Below, piece by piece: positions 36,289-49,996 of a DNA stretch of 64,000 bases. How positions within the stretch are numbered: position 1 is the stretch's first letter; each line of letters starts with the position of its first letter. Source of the stretch: Casuarina equisetifolia (taxonomy: Eukaryota; Streptophyta; Magnoliopsida; Fagales; Casuarinaceae). The notes beneath the pieces are model-generated. The model was not told where the DNA came from, ran no database searches, and saw only the letters and a list, made by a program, of their open reading frames with translations. The translations under genes were made by a program, and so were the position numbers. The stretch lies in assembly GCA_028551475.1 (NCBI GenBank), contig CM052357.1, forward strand, positions 7,921,931 through 7,985,930. The letters run 5' to 3'.

Positions 36289-39200
36289 TCAATATGGGTG
36301 ATACCGGCTGCGCCCTCGGCTGCTGTCATTGCCGTGCCTTCCACCACTTGAGCCGCCACCACCACTCCTGCCACTATGCGACTGTGGTGGACGAATATGC
36401 TGTTGCATCCCAGGCTGTTGCCTATAACAAAAGATTAAAAGCTTAACTTAAAACTTGCACTGGAAATGAAAAGGTCAATTTCTTCGACTCTGTCCTTATG
36501 GCAAAAGATTAAAAGCTTAACTTAAAACTTAGCAAATTACTCGTCCCACAATACCAACAGCATCGCTGCTGCCACTATAATTGACACCCTCTTAAGACGT
36601 TGAATACACTTTATGAAGAAGGAAGTGGAGACTTTGGCAACCCTATAAGATTTTCAAGAAAAAATTGCATTGATTTAGGCTTCTTCTTTCTCTCTTATTA
36701 GAGACCATACAAGGGATTCTTCATCTGACAAGAGGAGCATATTCTACAGGCTCTACAGGGGGAGAAAGTAGTTTATCTTAAACTTGCTTCCCACATTGAG
36801 ATCATATTCTTAACCTGCCTGACAATTAGAACAAGCAATAAGAAATGACACTCCAAATACGGCAGGTCCAAACGCCCAAATGTAATGATCCACTATTCAG
36901 TGAAGCATATACTGCAACAGGGATTGGCAGCTAATGCAGCTAAGTAGTACAACTCATAGAACCAACACAACAGTACAATAAAAGCACAACACATACATTG
37001 TAAAATTCACTAGCAATTTATTAGAAAGTATACTTACAGGACATATCCGATTCTACCGTCTGGCAAGAGCATTGGCATCATTGCCATGCCTGCCGGAGTT
37101 GAACCCCTACCATAGATAAGCGGCTGCAAGGAGATTGGCATCTATATCAGTAGCAAAAACTAAACAATGCTACAAGTAGAGCTTTGCAAGAATTCTCAGC
37201 ATTTATAAAACCTCTAACTAAAGGAAACAAACTAATCCCTTTTCCAGTATATACCTTGATTTGTTGTGAACATATATGACGATTAGTAACAAGAATCTAT
37301 TGCTTGTTCCAGTCAATATGACTACATAAATTTTATATTTAAAGTAAATTACTTTGTTTTGAAAATAAAATAATTCTAGAACCTTTTTTAAAATTGCCAT
37401 ATCAAGAAAATAAGCAGTGTAGGAAGCGCGCAGAACCATCTTACTTGAGCAAATCCTGCAGCACCATACCCAGCACCTACAGCACCATAGGGACTGCCGG
37501 CCATACCATAACCAAGACGAGGCGGGTAGCTTGGAAGTAACGTTGACTTCTGCATGTTTGGCGCTCCAGAAGACTTCTGATCTGCTTGTGGCTTTGCAAG
37601 GGAACATTCCACAACTTGACCTGTCAATCAGAGAACATTAAAGAAAAATTATCAACAATGCCAGTTCATCATCAGGAATAAGAATGGGCACAAGGTGCAA
37701 GAAACAAAACAATTACCATCAATTTCATATTTTTCAGTTCTATCCAATGCTTTCATGGCACTTGATCTTTCTGCAAAGTGAACAAAGCCAAATCTACTTT
37801 TTTCCTGTCCTGCTTTTGCAGGAGGCAGTACCACTTTGGTGATTTTTCCATGCTCCTCAAACAACTCTTTTAGTCGATCCTGTGTAATGTCTTTTGGTAA
37901 ATTCTTCACATATACTGCCTTAACCTGTAACAAACAAATCCTTGATATGAAATCACGACCTTGCAATTACAAGGAATAAGACAAGCACTTATCAAGAAGA
38001 TGCTCGACCTCTCTCTTTTTTTTTTTAACCTACCCGAACGGTGAGTCTTATTCTCACAATATCAACATCGATCCAATTCTTATGGGAGAAAAGGTGGCAT
38101 TTTTGCTAGAGCTCGTTAAGATGTAACACAAACATGGAAAACATTCAAAAGGAGGTCACAGGCGGATTTTGCTCAATGAAAATAAAAGTTTATGAACACC
38201 ACCAATCAGATTTCAAAACTATCAAAATGCTTCATACACTTCACAAACACAAAATTTACCATCCAATTAAAAAGGATTCAAGCATAAATAGATATTGCCT
38301 GATACCATTTTCTTTAGATGGTGGGGATCTTCTGATACTCAGGAACCACAAAAGGGTTTTAGAAGACAATTCAAACATCTAGTGCAGCAAGTCATCTTCA
38401 AGCAGATCACTTAATCAAATAAAATAACATCACACACAATCATTTCATTGAAAAGACAACCACAATCATATGACAAGATAGAAGACCTGAGATGCAGCAG
38501 CAGATTCTGCATTTTTGGGGTCAGCCCAGCTCACAGTTGGGGTATTGGAGTCAAGCTTAAACTTGGGGCTTGACATCTTCTGTCTTGAGAACTCCGCACA
38601 TGCATGATTGTAGTACTCAATGAAAGCAAATCCACGGTTCCTGCTAGAATTGTTGGGTTCCTGTCATGGCGAAGAAGAGGCAAGGAAACCTATAACATGT
38701 AGTGGCACAAAGGAAGACCCGTTGCAATAACCTTAACTTATATATTAAGCTATGCCATCAAACATGCAATAACTTGAACATGAATAATGATGGAGGTAAA
38801 GAAAATAAGGGAAGATAGAAGATCTCACAAACCTTCAACAGTTCCACAGAGATGACCCCAGGTCCAATATCTGACACAGTCTTCTTCATATCCTCCACAT
38901 CCCAATCTCTAGGAACATTGCCAATAAATAACCGATGCTTTGCCTGAGAAGTAGAACATTTAACTTTTTTCCCCTGTCAAATTGAGGTAAAAAAAAAGTG
39001 TCAAACCTAGGAAAGTATTTGAGAAGTCCAGCACTCCAACAGCTATTAAGAAATAATACAATGTCGCTACAAACAAATGGAAGTGAGGAACCTCACAATG
39101 CAAATTCGGAGCTCATGTGCATGCACGCAGAATTGAGCCACCCCAAGAATTGGCTGAGGTCAGTCTAAGGACAAAGAGGATAAGGAAAGATGCTTAAATT

Positions 39201-39878
39201 ACCTTTAATTCAGAATTATTTAACTCCTCAATGGCCCTAGAAGCCAACTCCTTGGTTCTGAAGGCTACAAAAGCATATCCCTTTGCCAGACCTGAATCTT
39301 TTCCCTTCATTATTCTCACCTATTTCAAGTCAATAGAATCTAGTTAGTTACACAAAAGAAGTGTAACAAGGAATATTATAATCAACAATACACATTACCT
39401 CAGTGACTTCTCCTATATGCTCACAAAAGCCCCTCAAATCCTCTTCAGTAGCATCGTAAGGAATGCCACCAAGGTACACTTCAGACCCGTGAGGAGGCAG
39501 TGCAAGAAGCTCCTCATGCTTTTTTCTCTCATCTTCCCCCTCTGCCTGATCAACTTTCATCTCGTCATTTCCAAGTGGACCATTCTGTGAAGCAACTACC
39601 TTAGCAGCCTCATTGTCTTCTTCGTCTTCTTCAACCTCCTCTTCTACCCCTTCATCTTCCTCATTCTCTTCCTCCTCCTCTTCTTCCTCAACCTCTTCTA
39701 CTTCTTCATCTTCCTCTACTTCTTCATATTCAACCTCTTCCTCCATTGTCTCCTCAGGATCATTGTCTCCACCAAGGTCCACCTGCTCTTCAGATTCAAT
39801 AGGCCTTTCAGGTTCACTGGGATTTTCAGCTACATCTGGCTTATGAGAAGCTGCAGCACCTGCCTTTGTCCTTGGCAT
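36289..39878 (-). CDS. LIF2: hnRNP Q-like RNA-binding protein with three RRMs (LIF2-like)
   Basis: In Arabidopsis, LIF2 (At4g00830) binds LHP1 and works in Polycomb-linked control of flowering and stress genes; transfer of that role is inference. Eight coding exons, in transcript order: 39878-39399, 39319-39203, 38973-38833, 38660-38487, 37924-37717, 37620-37445, 37123-37038 and 36421-36289; 504 aa. Residues 30-105 form a Glu/Asp-rich acidic tract. RRM1 (about 133-208) has EVYLGGIPYDATEEDLRGF and KGYAFVAF; RRM2 (about 213-298) has HRLFIGNVPRDWDVEDMKK and RGFAFIEY; RRM3 (about 308-380) has AVYVKNLPKDITQDRLKELF and SRFGFVHF. The C-terminus is Gly/Tyr/Ala-rich, then Arg/Gly/Ser (SGRSGGGGSSGGRHG), ending in SRYHPY. 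All splice borders are GT-AG and in phase, so the gene looks intact. Confidence 0.93.
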
Positions 39879-39887
39879 CTTATGTAT

Positions 39888-41380
39888 CTAGAAAGCAAGC
39901 TTGCAAGGCAACTGTGACTGAAGCACAGAAGCCAGAAGCAGTGGCCGAAGAAAGAAAGCAAATATGGAAAGGTGGAAACAATGAGAGGCCGAAAGGAGTT
40001 GCAGAGTAAGAATCTCAACAGAATTTTTGCCATGAGGTATGGCTCCAAGGAGTTGCAATTGGAATGATTCTCAACTAAGGGATTATACATACTAAAAAGT
40101 ACAGAGACAGGTAAGTGAGAATTCTCAATGATAATCAAGAGGATGGTGATGCTCAACAGGTGAAATTATGAAGCAGTGAATTTCTCGAAATTTAGACATT
40201 GACAGTCGCCCAAAGAAATGGCAGTTTATTTCGTTTAACTATCTATCTGGAACAATGCGATCACGGACAAAAAGAAAGGGAAAAAAAGTAAAGGATGAGT
40301 TTGGAAATCATAAAGTGATTATTGTAATGCAATAATAAAATCCACGCAACGGAAATGTATATACAGATATTTGAAGCAAAATCTGCACTAGAAAAAATAA
40401 TCATAGCAAAACAATGAAGGCAGTCTCTGTCCAGTACACAACAATAATTCCAGTTCCAGAGAAAATCTTCCATGTATATGCAGGTAATCTGAAATCTGAA
40501 GTTTTTGTGGACAACCAAACTATGAAGACCAATCTTTATCTTATATCTTAGTTGCACTATTAAAGAATGCATCTGAAATCTATTACAGAATTGACATGAA
40601 TGATCCCCACTCAACATTTAGACACTTCAAAAGACAGGTTCACGAAAGAAATTTGGCATTAACAACATTTTAAAGCAATATTGGATCTAGTTCCAGGAAT
40701 CCCATCTACTGACATTCAAAAGAATCTGTATGAGCAAAAGTTTCAACATTATCAAAAGGAGAAAAAGCTCATTAGGAAACAAATGACTGAAAACCACTCA
40801 AAATATAAATCAAAAGGCATTGAACTTTAGTTTCTTGACTTCCAAATGTCAATAAGCCCGAAGTCTCCAACTAATGGAGCCTAAAATATTCAGAAAGTAC
40901 CCTGGGAACCTCTATTCAACAGGGACATGGCCCTCTCTGCGGCTGTCGCGACCATTAGAGACATTTTGAACAAATGTCAGAGACACATTCGTTCTCTACC
41001 ACATTAACCACGATAATCAACAGAGACTAAACAACACCGCATCAGAAACAAAACACTACAAACGCATCTGGTTCGGAAAGTCTTCACTTATTACACCTTT
41101 AACAATTTTTTTTTTAAACAAAAAACTCAAATCATTTTCTACGGTGTGAACACCTAAAAAGTCCTCTCTCCACTTCCAATTCAGAAACCTAAACTACCCA
41201 TGCTTTTTCCTTTCAGCATGAGCCCTCCACGAACCCACCCGCAAGTAAATTTACAACCTACGAGCTCACAAAACCCCCAACATTTAGCCAAAAAATAATG
41301 GAAAGACACATTTCCCTTCGAGAAGAACCACAAAAATGGAAATAAAAATAGAAGTCGGAGAATGAGAGAGGAGAAATTAC
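39888..41380 (-). other. 5' UTR intron of the LIF2-like gene
   Basis: On the minus strand a donor (TCTG|GTAATTT) at 41380 and an acceptor (TTCTAG) ending at 39888 bracket about 1.5 kb. The leader exon lies just upstream, about 41381-41450. A long leader intron is common in plant RNA-binding-protein genes and can raise expression. No gene is seen inside it. Confidence 0.6.
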
Positions 41381-42630
41381 CAGACCGCGGCAACACAAAC
41401 AGCAGGTTGGAGCCGTAGCCGTAAACCCAATCGCAGCTATCTACTGATTTTTAGTGTGCCCTAACAGTCACGTAGCGAGCGTTGAATGCCTTGGACATCG
41501 GGCTTTGATCCTTGGGCTTGGGCTTTGGGCCTCGCAACGCCCGTTCTGTGGGTCCGTGATGGCTCTCAGATCAAGTAACTAAATGCTTTATTAATAAGCC
41601 CCCAGTGATGATTTAATGGCAAGGGATAAGAATTGAAAAAAATAAATTATTGTTTGGAAAATAGAATAAATGAAATAATTGTACTTGATCCTCTGTGGCT
41701 TTCTAGCTATGGAAGCAGATTGATTACCCATAATGCTTTTAGTAACATCCCATAATCCATTGATATCCACTTATCTCTCTACCTAATTACTGCTCTTGAT
41801 AAGAACATTTTATTTCCTTTTACGAATAGAAAAGGAGCTAACAACCTTCCCACCTCTCGGAAAGTGATTGAGATCTGGTTTACAAGATATTGAGGGTTTA
41901 AAACATGCAAAAGGAATCAGCAAATGAACCATAAACCAGCAAACCTCGAAATATGTTAAGGCTGAAGAAGATCTAAAAAGGATCATAACTAAGAGTACAC
42001 GGACATAGATAAAGAGTAATAAGCAGATATCAGATAAGGTTTATACCCAAAATCTTGAACTTCTTCACAGTACACTTATGTGAAGATAATGGCCCCAACA
42101 TCCAACACTACCAAGACAAACTAATTACCAGTCTAAACTGGCTTGGTCTTTATGTAATCCTCACTAACAAACTTTTACCTTTCTTAAAGGGAGAGAGGCA
42201 AAGAGAAAAAGGCCATTATAAATACCAGCGGCTACCATAGTGTTAATTTAGTATCAAGTTTTCATCACAAGCTAACAAAAGACAAAAATATATAGTTCTG
42301 TTAATAGTAAACCACAGCTTCAGAAAAATATATTTCTTTTCTTAATGAGAACCAGACATTAATAAGAAATTAGCAACAAATTTTGAACTAACATGAGCAA
42401 TGTATTGCACTTGGTGTTGCTCAATAAAATTGTTCAACTACTAGAGAAGGTATATATATATGCTAGTCATCAAGTAGAAATTGAAAAAGTAATCTAATAA
42501 TTAGTACCCCATTGATTACAGATAAAATGGAAAAATTCTCGTGCTTCATTCATAGACAATATATACAAGGGTATTTAGGCGTTTTGAAAGCCAATAAACA
42601 ACTCATCTGTCCTAGAATCACAAATGTATC

Positions 42631-42875
42631 TGTTGGAAATATCACCGTATATTGCATTATTCCTTCTTTGTATAGGTTAAGATACTTACCATGTAATGTA
42701 GGTTTATTAGGGAAGTTACTTATATGGTAGGAATATTTATGTCATTATTACTTATATTCTTTCCTAACATGGATCATCCTTCTCTTATAAAGGACCCCTA
42801 TTGTACATTCTTTTTAAGTAAGCAATACAGAGAATTCTCTTATGCTTTCTCTCTTTTTGCTCACATCTTGTGACA
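42631..42875 (+). repeat. 5' LTR of the Copia element
   Basis: 245 bp with TG...CA ends (TGTTGGAAAT to CTTGTGACA). It contains a TATA-like CTTATAAAGG near 42785. Confidence 0.93.
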
Positions 42876-45800
42876 TGGTATCAAGAGCCTTCTTTTCCTA
42901 ATTTTTTTTTTTTGCTTCCGCTCTTTTTTTTTTTTCTTCTCCGGCTCCTTTGTCCTCCTTCAACTTTTCTCCATGGCCGCCCACTCCACTGATCTTGATG
43001 CCCCCATCCTCGAGGATGCCTCCCCATACTCTTCTCCCACAGCCTCTCCTGTCGGCTCCCATTTATTTCTATGGGCCTCACCCTCCGGGTTCTGTCAACT
43101 CTCTACCCCTCCCTTTGGGCTCTTTCTCGACAAACCCTACCCTCTCTTGGCCCCCTCCCTTGGCCCATGCCAGTCCTAGCCCGCCAGTCCCACCCCTGCT
43201 TGTTCCTCGCCCTGGAACTGTTTCGGCTTGGCCCAACACGAGCGACCCACACCTCGCTCCCCATGATCTGGTTTCGGGTTTGTCCCCATACCCAACTTCC
43301 ACGGGTTTGGGCTACAATCCCTACCCGGTTCTCGACCCGGGCCACCTCGTGGGGCAGGCACCCAACCCGACTCATTCGGGTCCAGTTCCAAATCCCTACC
43401 CGCCCCCCCAATCCTCTCTCGTGCCCTACTCCACCGCCGTCCGCCTTAAGCCCGGCGACCCTCTCTACACGGCCGCCTCTGACGGCCCGAAACTGCCTCT
43501 CCTTACGCATCCCCTGCTCGGCACCACCAACTACACCGTCTGGTCTCACGATTTCCGGTGAGCGCTTATCACCAAAGACAAGGATGGATTCCTTGACGGA
43601 TCCGTCCCCTCTCTGATCGACGCCCGGCTGTTGCGTCAGTGGCGTAAGTGTGTGCAACTCATTTGCGCTTGGATCGGCAACACGCTATCTTCGGAGGTTA
43701 CCGCAGTCGTGCCGCTGACTGATGACGCCCATTCTCTTTGGGATTCTCTTCGCTAGCTTTACGGCTGTTCCGATCGGATCCCCCGTTTTCAAGTCGAGCA
43801 AGCCCTCAGTGACCTCAAGCAAGGCAACTCGGCGGTCTCCGTCGTTTACAACCATTTCCTCGCCCTCTGTAATGAACTTGATCAAACCGAAGCCCCCATC
43901 GCCGCCCCTGATTCCATTCTCCGCGAGCTTCGCTAGAGGACCGAAAATCACCGCATCACTCATTTCCTCTTCCTCCTTAACAAGTCTTACGGTGCCTTTC
44001 GCTCCCAGATCCTCACGATGGAGCCACCTCCATCTCTCCGCCGCCTCTTCTTCCTCGCCATTCAGGAAGAAAACCAGCAGCTGGCCTCCACCGAATATAG
44101 TCGTGTCGGCGACAACATCATCCTCTCCGCCCATCTGCCCGCTTCTCAACGCGCCCTTTCGGGTCACGACGGCGACGGAGGCGGCGGCGGAAGCGGCGAC
44201 GATAGCAACAACGGGGGTCTTTCTCGACACGCTGTTGAGAGCGTAGATATTTGGTCGGCGCCCTTCTTAGGGTTTTCTGAGATAGGACCCCGATCTGGAT
44301 CGGACGGCCCTCATGCCAACCTTAGATCGGATGGTCCTTATCCCGCCCTCGGCGCGCCTCTATCTGACGGCCCCTACTCAATCGCGCCTTCTGCATCTCG
44401 CTCAACACTCAACGGCTCCAGTCATGTTAACGTTGCACCCGCACATAGGGGATCCAACGGCTTACGATCATGCCGATCCAACGGTTCAAACTCCTCCCGA
44501 GGTCAATCTAACCACTTATTTTGCGATCATTGCAAACGGACCAATCACACCATTGAAAATTGTTGGAAATTACATAGTAGACCCATTGATCGTGATTCCA
44601 AGGACAAAGAAATTTTCTCCAACGCTGTAATCTCCCAAGACAAGGTCACTCAACCCTTCACAGAGGCCCAACTTGCTCAGCTCGTGAATGCTTTCCAACA
44701 TATGGGGACTCTTGACAAAATTGCCAGTTTTTCAGGTACTTCTTTTTGCTTCATGAACTTGATTTCTCCTCATGCATGGATTATTGATTCAGGTGCCAGT
44801 GATCACATTATTTGCAACAAAAAATTATTTTCCAAAATTCATCAATTTTCCCCTTCCTCATCCATCCGTCTTCCCAATGGGAACATTACTTCTGTCACTC
44901 ACATTGGTGATGTCACACTCAGCCCTACTATCACCCTAAAAAATGTCTTATTTGTTCCCGAATTTCACTTTAATCTCATTTCTGTCTCTCAAGCTTGCGT
45001 ACAAAATGATTGCCATGTCATCATGACCCCTCATTCTTGTTTTTTTCAGGCCCATTTGACTGGCAAACCGATGGGCTTGGGTAGTGTTTCTCAAGGGCTT
45101 TATTTTTGGACTTCTTGCCCCGAATTTTTTGATTTTTCCAAATGTACTTCCCTTTCAAAGGGCACCTTTTGTAATGCAAACATTAATAACAATTCTCTTT
45201 TGCACCAACGTTTGGGTCATAGCGCTTCCTTTCCCCAACCAACTTGCCCCATTTGTCCTCTAGCGAAACAACCTTGCCAACCCTTTCCTTCCAGCTCTTC
45301 TCGTGCCTCTTCTATTTTTTCTCTCATCCATCTCGACATCTAGGGCCCTTACCACACACCCCACCGTGATGGTTCTAGTTTTTTTCTCACCCTTGTCGAT
45401 GACTTCTCTCGCAGTACTTGGGTCTTCCTCATGCAATCCAAGTCCTAAGTCCTCTCCCACCTCTCCCATTTCTTTACCCTCATTCACACCCAATTTCGTA
45501 CCTCCGTTCAGCGCATTCGCACCGATAATGCCCGCGATTTTTTTAACTCTCATTGTTCTTCCTTCTTCGCTTCCCGCAGCATTTTACATGAAAGTTCTTG
45601 CACCTATACCCTTCAACAAAATGGTATTGTTGAACGCAAGCACCATCACCTTCTTGAAGTTGCTAGGGCTCTTATAAACCAAGCCTCCATCCTTCATCAT
45701 TTTTGGGGCGATTGTGTGATCACTACTGCTTACTTGATTAATCGCATGCCCTCTCGAGTTCTTTGTGGCAAGACCCCATTTGAGTTACTTTTTGGGACAC

Positions 45801-48128
45801 CTCCGGAGACCTCCCACCTCCGGGTTTTTGGTTGCCTTTGTTTTGCAACCACCGTTGGTCCTCGGGACAAGCTGAGTCCTCGTGCTACTCACTGCATCTT
45901 CATGGGTTACCCTCCTTTGTAGAAAGGGTACCGTGTTTACGACCCCACCGCTGATCAGTTCTTTATCAGCCGTGATGTGATTTTTCATGAGGATGTTTTC
46001 CCATTTCAGTCTCAGTTATCTTCTGATGTCTCTATTGAGTTTCCAGATAGGTCCTAACCACTGTTCTTTGAGGACGAGATGGAGTCTCCTTCGCCCCTGC
46101 CGGTTCTCTACTCGCCTGCTCCGGTCTCCTCCCCTCTGCCTCCCTCGACCCCAGCAACTGTTCTTGATCCTACTTCTACACCCTTACCTCCTACCCCACC
46201 TATTCCCACTACTCCCTCCTCCTTGGTTTTGGCACCCCTGCCTCAACCATCACCCCCTGGCTCCCCATCTCCTCCCGATGATTCCCTGGCCATTGTTCCT
46301 TATATTACCCCCCCGGTGCCCCCTAACCCCGTCCTTATTGCTCCACCCTCTCCTGTCCCTACCCCTCCTCCTATAGCTCCTCGCCGCTCGGGACATGCCA
46401 CTCGACCCCTGATCTGGACCCACGACTATATATGTTCTGGTGTGAGTCCCATTGGCTCTCAGTATCCTATTTCCTTTTATGTCAGCTTGGCTCGGCTTTC
46501 TCTCGACCATTTATGTTGCATCAGCCAGATTTCTGTGGAAACTGAACCTTCTTCTCATCATGAGGCTGCTTGTGACCCCAAATGGCAATAAGCTATGGAG
46601 GATGAACTTCGTGCCCTTGCTGACAACCGTACTTGGGATGTGGTTTCTTGTCCTTCTCATCATCGCCCCATTGGTTGCAAGTGGGTCTATAAGGTCAAAC
46701 ATAGGGCCGATGGTTCTGTTGAACGCTATAAGGCTCGCTTAGTGGCCAAGGGTTATACTCAGAAAGCTAGTTTCGATTATCAAGATATTTTCTCTCCCGT
46801 GGCCAGAGAAGGCACTGTTCGCTCCTTCCTTGCCGTTGCTGCTCTCCGCGATTGGCCCCTTCATCATATGGATGTCCACAATGCCTTTCTTCATGGCGAC
46901 CTTGACGAAGAAATCTACATAGACCTTCCTCCGGGATTACGTAGACAGGGGGAGTCTCGGGTATGTCATCTCCGTAAATCCCTTTACGGCCTCAAACAAG
47001 CCTCTCGTCAATGGTATGCAAAATTCACCTCTGCTATGCTCTCTGCTAACTTTCGTCAGTCTCGCCATGATTACTCATTATTCACCTGGCGTTGCAGTTC
47101 TTCCTCCATTTATCTTTTAATATATGTGGATGATATCTTGATCATGGGCAGTCACTCCACTGCTGTCAACAATTTCAAACAGTATCTGCACTCCACGTTC
47201 CACATTAAAGATTTGGGACCTCTCAAATATTATTTAGGGATTGAAATCGCCCGTTCTCCTCAAAGCATTTGTCTTAGTCAGCGCAAGTTTGTTTTGGAAA
47301 TCATTTCGGACGCTGGTCTCTTTGGATGTAAGCCCGCAGTCATTCCTTTTGAACAAAACTTGAGCCTTACAACGCTCGAGTATGATGTGGGAGTTTCACC
47401 TTTAGACGAAGATCCTTCACTGAAGGACATTTCTAGCTATCAGAAACTCGTTGGGAAACTCATCTATCTCACCATGACAAGACCTTATATTTGTTATGCT
47501 GTCCAGATACTTAGTCAGTTCATGCATGAACCGAAGCTGTCTCACATGAATGCTGCCTTGAAAGTCATCAAGTACTTGAAAGGATGTCCAAGCTTAGGGA
47601 TCCTTTTATCAAGAGATTGCAATATGCAAATGACAGCTTACTGTGACACAGACTATGCTACATGTCCCATGAGCAAATGATCGATGACTGGTTATTGTAT
47701 CAAACTTGGACACTCATTACTCTCCTGGAAGACGAAGAAACAGTCCACCGTGTTGCTTTCATCTTCTGAATCTGAGTATCGAGCTATGGCTAAGACTACC
47801 TGCGAAGTTATTTGGTTGAGAGGACTTCTCCGAGATCTTGGTATTCACATAAAGGGTCCCACATTCTTATTCTGTGACAATGATGCAGCTCTTAAATTAG
47901 CTGCAAATCCTATGGTCCATGAAAGAACAAAACACATTGAAGTCGATTGTCATTTTACAAGAGACAAAATTCAGGAAGGAATTATTAAGACCAAAGAAAT
48001 ACGAACAACGGAACAACCTGCAGATATCTTCACCAAAGCCTTATGTCAGAGGCAACATACGTACCTATTAAACAAGCTAGGTGTGTTTGATGTTTACAAG
48101 CCACCCAAACCACCAGCTTGAGGGGGAG

Positions 48129-48374
48129 TGTTAGAGATATCACCGTATATTGCATTATTCCTTCTTTGTATAGGTTAAGATACTTACCATGTAATGTAGG
48201 TTTATTAGGGAAGTTACTTATATGGTAGGAATATTCATGTCATTATTACTTATATTCTTTCCTAGCATGGATCATTCTTCTCCTATAAGAGGACCCCTAT
48301 TGTACATTCTTATTAAGTAAGCAATACAGAGAATTCTCTTATGCTCTCTCTCTTTTTGCTCACATCTTGTGACA
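48129..48374 (+). repeat. 3' LTR of the Copia element
   Basis: 246 bp, same ends as the 5' LTR, preceded by the polypurine tract and followed by the target duplication GTATC. Confidence 0.93.
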
Positions 48375-49905
48375 GTATCAACTAGCTTCTACTAATACTA
48401 ATAGATGCTTATGGATTCAATTTATACTTCTGAAGGAGCAATCTTTTCCATTGGCCCAAGTAAGAGGTACAGGAATTTTAAAAAGTTAGGTAAAAGCCAT
48501 ACCGAATATGTCACCAAAGTTTGTCCATATTTCAGCATGGATGGATTTATCAGTGTCAACAATACCAATAACCTCAACAAATTTTGAGAGCGGGGAGGGA
48601 GGAGAGCCTTTGACAACTATCTGGTTCTCATCAGTAGATTTTCCTGTGACAACTCCACCATCAAATCACAAAACCTGAATCACTGCCCGAACCCTACGAC
48701 CAACATACAGGCGCAGCATCTCTGCATTGACAAAAACTGCAGGGTTTGATGTATCCATCTCCTGAAACCACAAAGGAAAAGTTTTAGTCCAAGGTTTCAA
48801 TAGGATAATGGGCCAATGTTAAGTGCAATCAGCTAGTACAATTACTTCTAGAAATTATGTGAACCAATATCTACTGACAAAAAATCATTGCCTTTTACAA
48901 ATCTCTCTAGTAGGACCCAAGATGCAAGAAAAGAAAAACACATTACAATAAGAAAAAAGCTCAAAACTACTTTATTCCAGGTAACCACTCAGCTATGCCT
49001 TTTGTATTCCTCGTTTCTTCACCCTTCAGTTGAAAAATTATGAACTACATGTTACAATCAGTGTTATGCATAAAATTTACACTCTTGAGTGTAGTAGGAA
49101 AAGAACTAGAAAGCAGCTGATGATGTTTTGTCATTTTTATCCAGCCAAGTAGGATAACTGCAAAATGGGGACAACTATCTCTTTGCTGTCTTGTGCCTTC
49201 GAGAATGGTTGGCAGAGAAAAAGATGTACATGGCCGAATCATATGAGAAAAGTTCACCGAAACAAAGGTTTACAATTTTTCGCTACTTGTAAATATTATC
49301 ACCACTAATGCAAGTGCATTGCTCTTTACAAATTTTAATTTACATTGCCATCAGACTCGAACTTCATTCTTTTGAAAAGAGTTACTTTGATCTTCACAAT
49401 CATTTTGTTATTACTCTTTACCTTACTCTTGATTCGGTTTTAACAAATCAACATCAGTGGTTCTACATGACTTGTTTGGCATAAAGAAAAACCGGAGGAA
49501 TAATTTCTAGTCGTTATAATAGCATACTAAGTTTCTAATTCATGAGTCGAAGAGTGAATAAATTACAGATGGCTGCAGAAAGAAAAAATGAAAAATCAGA
49601 GAGAAAGAGCAAAGGGACAACATAGCTTTCATTTGAAAATGAAAAAATGAGAAGAAGTAGTCACTAATTAACAGTCTAACAAGTAGTACAAAAACACACA
49701 CACAGTCACACAAATATATTCTTGGTGAATACCAAAGGATAAAACTTTTTGCAACCCCTTCAATTATGAGCTTCCAGCAATCATTTCTCCAAAATTCATG
49801 GAGACAGGGTGGGAGCTGACAATGGATCATTTCATGTGGAAGTAAATGATGAACAACTTTAAGCCATCCAATCCTAATTCATAGGGAGGCCTACTTCTCC
49901 AACGA

Positions 49906-49946
49906 ATGGATCATTTCATGAAGAAGACAATGATGAACAACTTTAA
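49906..49946. repeat. Small direct repeat at the right end of duplicate A
   Basis: ATGGATCATTTCATG followed by ATGATGAACAACTTTAA occurs at 49822 and again at 49906, a period of 84 bp. The second copy lies just outside the duplicated unit. Confidence 0.7.
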
Positions 49947-49996
49947 ATGTGATCTGCCTTTATTAGCCTCCCAAACCACAAAACTAGATCTGCTAC

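Larger units (their letters stand above)
42631..48374 (+). mobile_element. Ty1/Copia LTR retrotransposon, full-length but broken
   Basis: 5,744 bp between 5-bp target duplications GTATC (42626-42630 and 48375-48379). Parts in order: 5' LTR; primer-binding site at 42876-42889 (TGGTATCAAGAGCC, matching initiator tRNA-Met); gag region about 42970-44700 with a CCHC zinc knuckle near 44520; protease with DSGASDH near 44790; integrase about 45180-46000; reverse transcriptase about 46600-47350 with YVDD; RNase H about 47690-48110; polypurine tract AGGGGGAG at 48121-48128; 3' LTR. The order integrase before RT defines Copia. The single gag-pol frame typical of Copia is broken, with about eight to ten interruptions. 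The two LTRs differ by about 9 substitutions and one indel in 245 bp (3.7%), suggesting insertion roughly 1.5-5 million years ago, depending on the rate assumed. Confidence 0.95.
41702..49902 (-). pseudogene. RPA3: RPA3 duplicate copy A: pseudogene split by a Copia element
   Basis: This is a direct duplicate of 55799-58512. The coding exon equivalent is at about 48512-48767 (-) and reads like copy B (FVNAELLRLYVGRR..., EIWTNFGD). Differences show that it is dead: a TGA at 48666-48668 replaces the Arg CGA of VLRSDGG; the segment holding the last exon is missing at the junction near 41976, where copy B has about 290 more bases; and the promoter and first leader exon are not in the duplicated unit. 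A 5.7-kb Copia element (42631-48374) sits in the former intron. By eye the non-coding parts differ from copy B by about 6-7%. Confidence 0.85.

Noticed and set aside
39613-39846. Poly-Ser open frame on the plus strand
   Set aside because: It is the antisense of the acidic Glu/Asp tract of the LIF2-like protein (TCC/TCT from GAG/GAA).
42950-46591. Many Pro- and Gly-rich open frames on both strands
   Set aside because: They are alternate-frame shadows of the GC-rich Copia gag and integrase regions, not separate genes.
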